A stretch of DNA of 64,000 nucleotides, taken from the NCBI GenBank assembly GCA_004194705.1, contig SADC01000117.1, forward strand, positions 1 through 64,000, read 5' to 3'. Positions within the stretch are counted from its first letter, which is position 1. The number at the start of each line of letters is the position of its first letter. Below are positions 1 through 11,000 of this stretch, piece after piece. The notes beneath the pieces were generated by a model. That model worked only from the letters and a program-made list of their open reading frames with translations. It did not search any database and was not told the origin of the DNA. The DNA is from Ditylenchus dipsaci (taxonomy: Eukaryota > Nematoda > Chromadorea > Rhabditida > Anguinidae). The translations under genes and the position numbers were made by a program.

Positions 1-93
1 AGAGCATGTGATCTTATTGAGTAGGTAGGTGGTCAGTTAGGGTAGGTAACCAGGTAAGGTAGGTAGTTGGTAGGTAGGTGTTCAGGTTGCCAG

Positions 94-222
94 CAGTGCT
101 GGCAATCCGCTCCGGCTCCGAGCCGGAGCAAGATCCGGATCCAAAAATTTGCCCCGGCGGAGCGATAAAAATATCCGGAGCCGGAAATTTTGCCCGGCGG
201 AAATTTTGAAATGCCAACACTG
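94..222. mobile_element. hAT-type MITE, 129 bp, with 8-bp target duplication
   Basis: The ends are inverted copies (CAGTGCTGGCA and TGCCAACACTG, one mismatch) and are flanked on both sides by the identical octamer gttgccag (86-93 and 223-230). An 8-bp duplication with CAG...CTG ends is the hAT superfamily signature. The interior is GC-rich and palindromic (CCGGAGCC motifs) and has no coding capacity. Confidence 0.85.
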
Positions 223-230
223 GTTGCCAG

Positions 231-1750
231 TTAGGTTTTTGAGCATAGATCATTGAGGTCCCAATAACAAAAAAACCTAATTGTTTTGTAGCTACAACAA
301 TTTGACGTTTCTACCAGGAGCCTGTAATGCGCCAATCCACCTTGTATATTTTAATTCTGAAAAAAATTTTCGTGTTTTTAAAGCGCTGAATAAGAAAACA
401 TAAATTTACCATACTTGGGTTTGACGCTGAAAATATGATCTTTTGGATGCTTTGGTTCCCCTTATTGGTTTCAAATAGTCAAAAATCAGCTTGAGTCTAT
501 TATGCTAGTGTTGAAAATACTTGTTTTTTGATGTTTTGTCGCCAAACATTTCTTGTTTTCGTCATTTAGAGTTGTTGTTTATTTGGTGCATTTGTGTTTG
601 CTTATCGATTGTTTTTTACTCGTCTTTTTCCGTAATGCTAGTTGTCTTTGTGTCTCGAGTAGTATCTTTTTATTTGTTAGTGTCATTATGAAATATAGGC
701 TACTCATTTCCAAAATTTTTTGTCATGATAAAATATCTGCGTGAATAATACCTAGGACTTATCCATATATAGCTAAATATAATAAGTCTTTTTGTGTTGT
801 GCATTTTTTATTCATTTTGGTTTTGCTATTGTCGTATCCATACCTTCACGCTCAAAAATCGGCGCCCTTGAAATTAGCGCTGGCTCTGGAGCTGCCGAAA
901 AAATAGCGGCGCGGGGTGTATGATTTCTGTTTGACGTTAATATTTTCGTTTGTTGTCGCCAGGATCTAAGTTAGATGAGGGCATATACTAAAAGCCATAC
1001 TGCTAAAACATTTTAAATGTTAAAAATATTTAAAAATCCAATACTGCAGCAAATACCCCTGTAAAAGGGTGCTGGCGGCGCCTGAAAGTGGTGAAATTTA
1101 GGGCGCCGGGCCCGTAAGTATGGTAGTATCCTCGATTTCATAAAAATATGCCGTCATTCAAGTTCATATAGATACAACTAAAAATTTGTGATTTCTTGTT
1201 GTTTTCATCAAAGAAGTTTGCAAGTATTACTTATAGAATGTGAAGATTGTGTATTGAATATAAGTTGCTAAGGTAACACAGGCTGGTTTCAGGCTTGTTT
1301 TGTCCCTTCCCAAGTAATCTCTACTGTGTTACACGTTTTTTTTATAGCTACATTTTGTCACTTTTGGCTAGTACTATAGTACGAGACGAAACACTATTAG
1401 ATTCAAGACAAAGCTACCCGATCAGCACTCAAAAAATAAAAGTTACACAAATTATTCTGTTTTAAATTTACGTGAATTTACGCGATGACTACTTACTTTT
1501 AATTAATTACTTTCTCCAGAAAATGGATGTGAGAAAATAAAAGAGGGCAGTTGCAACGATTCAAAACCTCCTTTTTGTCTAATAAATGGAAGGATTGGTA
1601 AATTTTTTTAATGCTATTCTAGAAATACTAATAACCGAAAAAAATGTATTTAGTTATGCCATCCTATTCTCTGATTCAGCCCTGTGTATCTACAATGAAA
1701 GAGTGGGTTTATTTGTTTTTTATTTTTGGTTGCGCTTAAATTTATGTGCT
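231..1750. other. AT-rich non-coding stretch, nothing recognised
   Basis: Short open frames here lack codon structure, splice sites in useful places or any familiar motif. I see no RNA gene or repeat family shared with the rest of the window. Confidence 0.5.
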
Positions 1751-1754
1751 TTTT

Positions 1755-3788
1755 TTACCACTTTTAGGGCGATTCTCGACCAGCTGAGACTATTCTTATC
1801 AAAAATGTGGCTCCATATATTTGTGTTGGTCCAATGACAGATCGGATGCCAGTTAGGAGACCTTCACTGCCTCAGGAGCTTCTATTAATCGACTTGTTGG
1901 AATTGGAATGGTATTTTATTTAAACATATATATAACGAAAATCTCTTTATACTTAGGATCCAAAGGCAGAAAAAGTTCACTGGCTGTTGTTTCATCAGAA
2001 GCTGATTTAGAGTATGTGAGCTTCCAGCTAAAATTATAAGCTCAACAAAAAGTTGTTTTTAAGAAATTGGTTCAACGAAATAATGTCAGTCTACCGAAGC
2101 CAGCCAATCCTCCAGCAGCTGCCCAAAATCCCGCCCATCCAAATTTGCCCTATCAATGTTTGCAGGTGGAGTGTCTAGCAATACTTATGGTTAGTTTGTA
2201 CTAGGCTTGCAAAACTTATGGACAAATATTTTTTTTGATAATTCATCGATAAATCTATCATTTTTGACCAGTTTATTGGTGATGCTCTTTTACCGCCAAA
2301 AGAAACGTCACAATTTCGAAACGGATTTGTTAAGGGGTTTTATGCATACAGTATACTATTTTGCATCCATATTTTTAGAAAATAAAACTTGAGTCTATTA
2401 AAAATGGTCAAAAGTATCATCTTCTGAGAAAAGTCAGTTTATTATTGCGGGAATTTCTCTCTTATTTTTCGTTCCATGATGCGTTCTCAAGAGATGTGCT
2501 TGTTGAAATTCGAACACTGAAGAAAGACGAAATAAAGCAATGCAAATGTGGATTGAAAGGAGCAATCGGCCATGGATTTACGACTCGGGAATGCGCTCAA
2601 TCGGCAAGCTCTAAGAGGGGAATCGGAAGAGTCGGGGATGAATCGCCGGCAATGGCAGGACTAAAAAAGGCTGGAGAAGTGGGTGAAGCGTAACGGGAGA
2701 GACATCCAGCAATATTCAAGAAACATACATGGTTAGGAATAGTTTACTTTATTCGTTGAATTTATCAATGAAGTTTTGAAATGTTTTTCAAATGACTTTT
2801 GCGCACTTCTTGTCCAATAGACCCCAATCCTTTTATTTAAAATAGTAGACCCCTGGCTGCATAATAGTATATTGGCGTGCTCAAAGTCAATAAATAAAAA
2901 TAAAAAAATAAATAAATAAAAAATAAAAGAAACTCGTTTCAAATTTGAGACTTTTTTGGACCTTTCCTGTGTTTTGGAGGAGTTTCTTATAAATTTTATA
3001 AGTTGTTGCTGCAGTCTGATTGTTTTTAAGTACACCAGCTCGTATCCAGACGCCCCTCCTCCAGTAGGTGGATATACTCCTGCTACTTACAATCAACCTA
3101 CGCCAACTGTAAATTCCTCTGCTGGATATGGCGTGCCACAAGGTTATGCTGCTCCTGGAAATGCCCCTCCTGCCTACGCCTATGGTTGTGTTGAACATTT
3201 TATTTTTAAACTATATTTAATTTTTAATTTTGAGCACCCCCTCCAAAACCGTGATTATTGACAGAGGTGGTGGCTACAATGATAGAGGTGGTGGAGGATT
3301 TTCAAGTGGTCTTGGGTCGGGCGCTCTAGGCGCAGGCTTGGGCTTCGGCGGTGGACTTCTGGCTGGATCTCTGATGTCTCATGGCATTGGTAGTTTCTTC
3401 ACTCCAAGCTATGGCCATGGATTTGGCGGTGGATACGGTGGAGGCTACATGGGCGTGGATATCCTGGAGGCTTTGGAGGTGGTTATGGTGGTGGATATCA
3501 GGTTGGTGTGGATTTGTTATGCAACTAACTAACTGAATTTACCTTTTTTTCTTCTCAGACAACGATAACACTACATCACCAACAACTACTACAACAACGA
3601 TGACAACAACCATCAGACTAGCGACTCAGTTACCACTCCTCAACCCAATGCTATTGAACAAAATGACAGTCGGAGATCTACAATGATGATACAGGTGGTT
3701 TCGAGGATGCTGGAGTTTCGATGATGGAGGTGGATTTGACAGTGGTGGTTTTGATGGTGGCTTCGATGGAGGAGGTGGTGATTGGTAA
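1755..3788 (+). CDS. glycine-rich/PxG low-complexity protein, multi-exon, function unknown
   Basis: The last three exons are the best supported. Exon 3031-3184 encodes a Pro/Tyr/Gly segment (contains SYPDAPPPVGGY and APPAYAYG). Exon 3235-3501 encodes a Gly-rich hydrophobic segment (GLGFGGGLLAGSLMSHGIG, then GHGFGGGYGGGY). Exon 3559-3788 encodes an Asn/Thr-rich and then GGFDGG-type tail ending GGGDW and TAA at 3786. Acceptors TTTTTAAG and TTCTCAG and donors GTTGTG and GTTGGT fit. Upstream fragments at about 1768-1912, 1957-2014 and 2063-2189 (containing KNVAPYICVGPMTDRM and NNVSLPKPANPPAAAQ) are probably earlier exons, but their joining is uncertain. One-base frame breaks occur near 3266, 3452 and 3700, each repaired by one extra base. 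I do not recognise the family; the composition resembles small Gly-rich membrane or secreted proteins. No start codon is assigned. Confidence 0.5.
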
Positions 3789-3831
3789 TCGCAAAAAGAA
3801 TAATTTACTTCATTGAATGTACAAAATACTA

Positions 3832-3989
3832 CAGTCGGCGTTCTTTATAACAACCCGCTCTCTATAACGACCTGAAAAAAAGAACTATTTTGCTCGAACT
3901 ACGTCCTTTACGTCAAAACGACGTTCTATATAACGACTCAGCTCAGTTTTGGCCGGTCCCTTGAGAGTCGTTATAGAGAGCGTCAACTG
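3832..3989. mobile_element. pogo/Tc1-mariner-like MITE with TA duplication
   Basis: The left end CAGTCGGCGTTCTTTATAAC and the right end ...GAGAGCGTCAACTG are inverted relatives, flanked by TA on both sides (3830-3831, 3990-3991). Related termini with a CTCGATATAACG core recur near 25.36-25.53 kb, 4.31 kb and 40.16 kb. There is no coding capacity. It lies just downstream of the glycine-rich gene. Confidence 0.65.
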
Positions 3990-4935
3990 TATTACTTATA
4001 CTGATAGATTCAAAAAGGCCATATATTTTTGCTTATGCTTGCTTAAATCTCAGTGTCCAGTTATTTTACGTGTGACAACATTTTGGTTATTGAGTTTTGT
4101 GCAAAGACCGACTCTATAACAACAAATAAAGACGAACCTATTTTCTCTGTACTTTCTCAACTTAGTTTTTTATATTGTATATATAATTTTTAGACTGCAG
4201 TACTTAAAGTGGCAAACACAAATATTTATTGTGCAAAATAAATGAATGAAACATGTGATTGAGTTGAGCCAAAATATAAAGCAATACACTTTGAAATATT
4301 ATTTTCAATCTTGATACAGTCGACTCTCCAATAGCGTACGCTCAATATACTGGCCTTAGGTGTGCATTGTTAGGAGAGTGCGCTATTGGAGAGGTCATTT
4401 CCCTTATTTTTATACAATTAAACCTAAGCTGAGGGCTTAGCTGTTCTTACAGGAAAGGTTTGTTAAGTTTGAAACAATAAACAGCCATGTAAAATATTTT
4501 CTCTAGGCTGAGATGTAAGCTATCAAAAACAAAAGGGGAGGGGCTATTTTGGAGCAGAAGGCTTTTTAGAGGAATTACGGTATCCTTGAAAAATGATAAA
4601 AGCTAAAAAATTGAGTTTTCGAGTCAAGCGATCAAAAATTTCCAATATCGAATCAGGCGCTCGACTCGAAAATTCGAGCGCTCGACATCCTTAGTCGTTG
4701 TGGTTAGGTTTTATTAGAGAGTGAGGTTCAACTAAAGCATATACGGTATTTTACAGCCTCTTATAGAGTCTTAAAGTACTTAAGAAACCTTAAAAACTTA
4801 TTCACTGTCAAACAAAAATTTGTTGTGCAAAAGAGAGATCGCGCTTTAAAGGTAGTTGGGACAAACAAAAATTAAATATACTGATAAGCCAAAGGAAAGT
4901 AATTTTCAACAAAAATTCTAAGGCGCTTTGGTAAA
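3990..4935. other. intergenic spacer between two convergent genes, repeat fragments only
   Basis: The spacer holds a short inverted repeat at about 4314-4396 (CTCCAATAGCG...CGCTATTGGAG) that begins TACAGTCGACTC, like the pogo-type MITE at 3832. A CGACTCGAAAATTCGAGCG palindrome lies near 4655. I see no gene. Confidence 0.5.
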
Positions 4936-5065
4936 TTATGTGGCATTAGAACATGTGCTGCAGCAAATTTTCCATATCGTATATTAGAGCAGAGTCCTGT
5001 CCTGAAGATCATAGCACAAGTGACTCCAGAACCTTTATCTGCACACTCTACAAACGCAGGCAAAT
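4936..5065 (-). CDS. papilin last exon: PLAC domain and stop
   Basis: The exon opens after ATTTTCAG and reads DLPAFVECADKGSGVTC, then GLCSNIRYGKF, then Cys-Cys-x-x-Cys and a stop two codons after SNA. The spacing C-x7-C-x8-C-x7-CC-x2-C is that of the PLAC (protease and lacunin) module, which closes papilins and several ADAMTS/ADAMTSL proteins. The Cys-Cys pair is reached only if one T is restored near 4966 (AAATTTGC to AAATTTTGC). Without it the frame runs on for about 20 residues. The phase-1 entry matches the upstream Ig exon. Confidence 0.85.
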
Positions 5066-8000
5066 CTGAAAATTGAAAGCTTAATAAATAAAAGCGAAGA
5101 TTTCGGAGTTCAACGTTCGTTAAAAGTGTAAAATTGAATTGTCTTAAATTTTTTGTGATCACTTTGAAGCGGCGTATTTTTTTGTACAGGGTGTCCATAA
5201 AAAAACTCTCACACTTCAAGACGACCACTTTAGATTATCAAATTTTCTGTGCACAATATGTCATTTTGTAGCCCTGCTAATGTTCTAGCAAATAACATAT
5301 CAACATTTTTAAACTGGTATGAAAAGTTATAAATTAATTGGCAAATCAAAAAATATGCTATTTGAAATCCGGGAATTTTCATTTTTTCAAAATGACTGGT
5401 GGTCAAAAAGTTTGATTAAATTTTGGTACTCTCATAACATCTTGAGTCCACTTGTAGATGTAAATCAAGAGCTACAAAACTTATTTTACAGAACAATTTT
5501 TCGAAATATTAGTGCTGAGATATTGACTTTAAAGCCAGGAAAGATTTTTATACCAGTCAAAAGAGCAAGTGAGTTCTGAGTACTTTTGCAAAATAAATGT
5601 TGCTTTGCGTATCAGTCTAAAAATGCAGTCAATTTATGCAAAAATGAAAATTACCGGATTTAAATCGCATATTTATTCTGGTGGTCAATTAATTTATAAA
5701 TTTTATATTAGTTTGAAAACTTTATATACATATATACATGAGCAGGGCTAAAAAATGACATATGATGCATTGATAATCTGAAGTGGTCGTACGGCGCCCT
5801 TGAAGTGTAAGGGGTTTTTTTCTGAAAATACCTTTTGGTTCTAGTCGGCTATCGGGAGCGTTTTTAAAATTGCTTTCAATGGCCAAAACATTTTTAAAGG
5901 TGCTCCGATAACCGACTAGAACTTACCTTTTTGAGCATTAGCCCAATGAAAGCGTCTTTTATTACCCCCTAATCTTGTAAGTCGGATATGACCATTACTT
6001 TTTTCTTGTATTGAAAAATTTTGCAGCCAGATATGGATATAATAGATATAAATGTGGATTTAAGATGTGGGAAAAATTCGAACTGCAGAGTGCAAATCCG
6101 CTCGGTTTTTATAAACGCACCTTCGACAACCACTGTATAACTCTTGGAGATCATGCCTAATTGACCTACGGCACAACTATAGTCTCCATTGTCCTTCTTG
6201 GCCATTGGGAATCATCAGAATTTCGTGGTTGCTCACAAACTAAAATTATACACCATAATCTGTAGTTAATCCCCCTACAAAAATGGCCAAATAGCCAACC
6301 TTAAATTGTTTAGAGGTATCATAGTTGGATGGGTCAATCTCCAACTCATTCAAATACCAAGTGTAACTGGTCTCACTGGTATTGTTAACCGCCTGATTTC
6401 TACCCACACATCTCAGTTGTATGGTAGATCCAGCAGTAAATGGACAGGCTGTGTAGACTCCACTTGGGCTCTTTGGTAGTCATGCTGAGTGGACGGCTGG
6501 TTTCGATAGATTTGGCTGCTGGATTTCACTATTGGATCAATAGCACGAGCAAAAGATTTGCTGAATGATTTAGAATAAATCACAAAATAATCTCTTGGGC
6601 TCGAATTTTTATCATATAAGATGCCGCTTGATTCGAAATTTCAAATAGGCCTTAGCCTAGAATGGATGCCAATTTTCGCTTGAGTACCCTCTTTTTGTGG
6701 AAAGAGGAGGGAGGGGTTTAGTGTTGGGACTGGCCAGTAAAGCATCGTTTTATTTTCGGTGTTTTTTAAATAAAAGCACCCATCTATGTGTAAATTTTTT
6801 CCTGCCTCTTGGTGGTGGGTGAAATAACGAGGCAAAGAGAGGCGGGTAGTGGTTTGCCAAGGCAAAGATCGGTACTTATACTAGGCTAGCGCCGCACTAT
6901 GTTCTGAGTTAGTTTTTGAAAAAAGCTGGCTAAGCAAGTTACTTTTAAATTGTAGTCTGGGAAGTAGGGTTGTCGAGGCCTCGAAATTTTCGAGGCCTCA
7001 ACTCGAGCACTCGAACCGACTCGAAAATTTTCGAGGCTCGACTCGAACCGAAACTGGAAACTCGAAAATTTTCCAGTTTTCGAGTCTGAAACTCGAAATC
7101 GAGGCTTCGAAACTCGAAAAGTGACTAGAAATGACTAGAAATTTTTCGAGGCCTCTTAGAGTGACTCGAAATTTTTTTTCGAGGCCTCGAGACTCGAAAA
7201 AAAGATTCGAAACTCGAAAATTTTCGAGTTTTCGAGTCCAAAACTCAAAATCGAGGCCTCGAGTCGACAACCCTACTGGGAAGTAACCTACAATGCAAAT
7301 GGCAACTTACTTCAAACTATTTTGCAAAAAATTAGACTGAAGGACGACTTTGACTCGAAAAAGTTTTTGGCTCTATTCCTCAATCCGGCCATTTTCGGCT
7401 TGGTCCCCTGTTGTTTTTTTCAAAATTTTATGTCAACAAAAACAGTTCAATAACAATCAAGCATATTTTTTGGCGATCTGATCAAAAAACATTTTTAATT
7501 TTGTGCTTCATATGAGCCCAGAAACCTTGGTGTGTGCTCTTAGCGGAATTACTCTTCGATAATAGTTCTAAATTTTGTTGACGCACAAAATTGAGAAACC
7601 TTCAGAAAAAAATAAAAAAGAAAAAAGAACGACTAAAGAAAAAGACAGCGTAAAATTTTGGAAAAAAACAACAGGGGACCAAGGCGAAAAAATGGGCCGA
7701 TTGAGGAATAGGGCCAAGTTTTTCTAAGAAGAAAAATAAAGTAAATCGGTGTCATACCATGTGTTCATGCACTCCAAAACAGTCACAAAACGATTAGCAT
7801 TGCTTCACAACCGCCATAGTTGAATGGTTTGCAATGGCCAGCAGAAGTGTCGAAAAAGAACCGCTTCTCCAAACCTTCGCAGGGTCCGGCTTCAAGGCTA
7901 GAGAACAAACTTCTAAAATTGTGCTTGAAGTGATGTTGGTTTTTTTTATATCCGATGTGTACAGGCCGGCCCGAGCCGGGGCTGGATGCTGAAATCCTCG

Positions 8001-11000
8001 ACGCAACGACTACTTTTTCTTTCCCCAGGGATTTTCCCCAGTTTCGACTGTACTAAAAACTAGTAAACAGGAAAAAAATAGGTCAAGTCGAGATGACTGA
8101 GAAAATCCAGAGGTTTGTTAAAATAATGATAAAAATGTTTTCAAACCTTGTGAAGACACTTTTTGTTGTTCAAGTTTATGGAAGGGCATCGGTTGACACT
8201 GTTTTTGACAAAGGTCTTTGCTATTGAAACGATTGGCATTTCCTCGGCAGCCTCCGTATGTGAATTTCCTAGAATGAGTGAATTATGAGGTGTCCTAAGG
8301 TTGTTAGAGACTTTCTTTGAGCCATAAATTTTTTCAGATGGCCGTTTAAAAAAACGGTGCGGAATTTTGTAAGAAATGTCAAAAATGTTATTTTCTTTCG
8401 ATCCTTCCTGTGGTTTGGTCTTTCTGCATCGATGACTTCTAGATGAGCAGGACTCAAAGCGCAACTATTTTTGTTTTTAATTAAAAATTACCTGCACTCA
8501 TGAGTAGTTGCATCAAGTACCATTGAGTAAGCTGGTCGAAACAAGGTCCACTGTCACGACCTAGTTCACAGGATTATCTCCTGAAATAAGAGCTATGAGC
8601 ATACGAAAGGTAAAGTTGATAAAAGATTCACCTTGGTTGGTGACATCAGCCGCTTCCCTCCTGCACAGATCCTCGCACTCGCTCTTGCTAGAGAATCGAT
8701 TTCCATTTCCAGCGCATCCAGAGTACATGAATGTATGACATTTGGCAAGACGAGGGTCGTAATACCACTTCATAATGAGTGAAGCAGCGGAAGAGGCAGG
8801 GTAGTGCAAGAGCCAGAGTCATGACCCAAATGGCACACTTTTTGTTGTCGATACATTCCACAGGCTCTTTCACAGGCTTCACTAAAATGTAAATTAATTT
8901 TCACTACTTTTTAGAATCATTACTTTAACACTGCGAGTACGGGTTGTAAGTACAGGTTACTCTGGTGCAGAATTCACGCTGAACACAGTAGTGTTTTCGT
9001 TATTGAAAGCTACGCTAGAGCCTTCTAAAATTTGAATTTTCTGAGTTTTGAAAGTACGAAAAAGAGCCATAACTTTTTATACACTGAAGGTTTTTACAAT
9101 CTGTCACTATCATCTTGTAGAAGAGAAGCAATGCTATCTTTTGACTAGTAATTTGCCTAAGTGTCATCAAAATTATGGTGCCTACAAATCCCAAAGACCA
9201 CAAAGTATCTCTGATAAAGACACATATTAAAACAACTATGAATTTTTTACACTAAACCAGCTGAGTGTGAACACATATTTTTTGTAGAAAATTTTATCGA
9301 AACTCCGAATGTGTGAAGAAGTTATATAAATGCTTTTTCTTGAAAAGTTATGCTTTTGAAAGTTATGTCACTATAATTTGCATACACTGCAGTGAAAACT
9401 GACAATGTTTAAAATTTAACGCCGGATTCGTGTTCAGCGTGGTCGATTACTTACAGCTGCTCTTAAAATATACAGCTCAGCGTCAAAATTTCAATTCCTA
9501 TCGATACAAAATTATTTGAATATTGAATTTTTCGAATATTGTTCGAAGTTTATATAATTTTTGTTTCGAGAGGAATTTAAAATTTGACACTGAGCCATAT
9601 ATTTCAAGAGCAGTTGTAAAGTGAATCGACCATGCTGAACACGAAACCGTGTTAAATTTTTAAAATTGTCCGCTTGCACTGCTGTAGGCAAATTATAGTG
9701 ACATAAACTGCAAAAGGCATAGCTCCTCAAAAAATATTTACCGTATCCTCTCTAATAATCCCACACCCCCGTTTTTTTGACTAGGATTCAGAGTTAGCCA
9801 TTTTCATTGACAATTTCATGATTTTCGAAGATTCAAAATAATCCCACAGTGGGATTATTAGAGAGAATACGGTATATAACTTTCTTTGCACATTCGGAAT
9901 TCTATAAAATTTTCTAGAAAAAATACCCTGTTCACACTCAGCTGTCTAGTGTAAAAAAGTTATAGCTATTTTAAGATGTTTCTTTATCAGAGATTTACTT
10001 TGTGCTCTTTGGAGTTTGTCGGCATTTATGACACATAGGTAAATTACTAGTCAAAGATACCATTGCTTGTCTTCTGACAGATTGAAAAATCTTCAGTGTA
10101 TGAAAAGTTACAAAACGGTTGGTGGCTTTTTTAGCGGAGCCGAATTAGGTTTAAATAACAGCAATGGAAGCTCTTCTTACAATAAACTACACCGTAAAAC
10201 CGAGTAGCGCCCGAAAAGTCGTGTGAATTTCCCACTCTTGACTTGACTCTAAATTTTATAAATAGCTCACGTAGAAGTGAAGTGATTAGCATTGCTGTCA
10301 CATCCGCTGTATAGGAAAGAGGTGCATTTCAGAGCTTCCGAGTCATACCGCCATCTCAATTGGTTTCCGTAACAGGAGCCACGCTCTTCAGGCAATGCGC
10401 ACAGCTCTAAAAACCGAAAAAGTGTAAATGCCAAGCAAAAAAAATGTTGCCTTGGTCCCCTTTTAATTTTCTTGCAATTTCTCGATTTAAATAGATGAAA
10501 ATTAAAAAAACCCATATTTTTGAGCACGTTTTCATGCGCCCTGTCCTATTTTCCGCCTAAGTTTGAAAACCTAAAAAAGAAGTCTAAAGTGTACAGGGGG
10601 ACCAAGGCAATAAAACCCTAGTGACAGGATAGGGCCCCCAATCCGACAATAAATTACTGGCAAGGAATATATATTTTGTGGGAACATAGTGACCATTCCA
10701 TCATCTTCGTCACTTCACGTGCAAAGCGGCTCCATGATTGGAAAATGACGGGATTGGTGGATTGGGCTTGAATGTGTGTTCTGGAGATTCTTTGTTAGGA
10801 TAAGCAAATTTTTATCGATTAAAAGTGCCTGTGACTCAGCTGCAACTTCGTTCGTGTTGAAAAAAGCAGTGCTTGTGTGGCTAGCAGGTTCTTTTTGGCC
10901 ATTTTTATTGATTTCTTCAACATAGTAGCTGACTGGAACGTGCTGCGAATCTACATCAGAAGCGGTGGGGTAGCCTAGTGTTAGGGCCTGAATAATTTGG

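Noticed and set aside
2445..2693. 82-codon open frame with Cys/Gly content
   Set aside because: No recognisable motif, no splice relation to the glycine-rich gene, and composition that fits chance.
1755..3788. Glycine-rich gene as SARAF/TMEM66
   Set aside because: The Gly-rich tail is superficially similar, but the luminal cysteine motifs expected for SARAF are not visible in the upstream fragments.
8141..8464. Possible extra papilin exon reading RFESCSSRSHRCRKTKPQE
   Set aside because: Kunitz 9 joins perfectly (CRKFTYGGC) when this stretch is removed as part of the intron 8269-8491; including it would break the domain.
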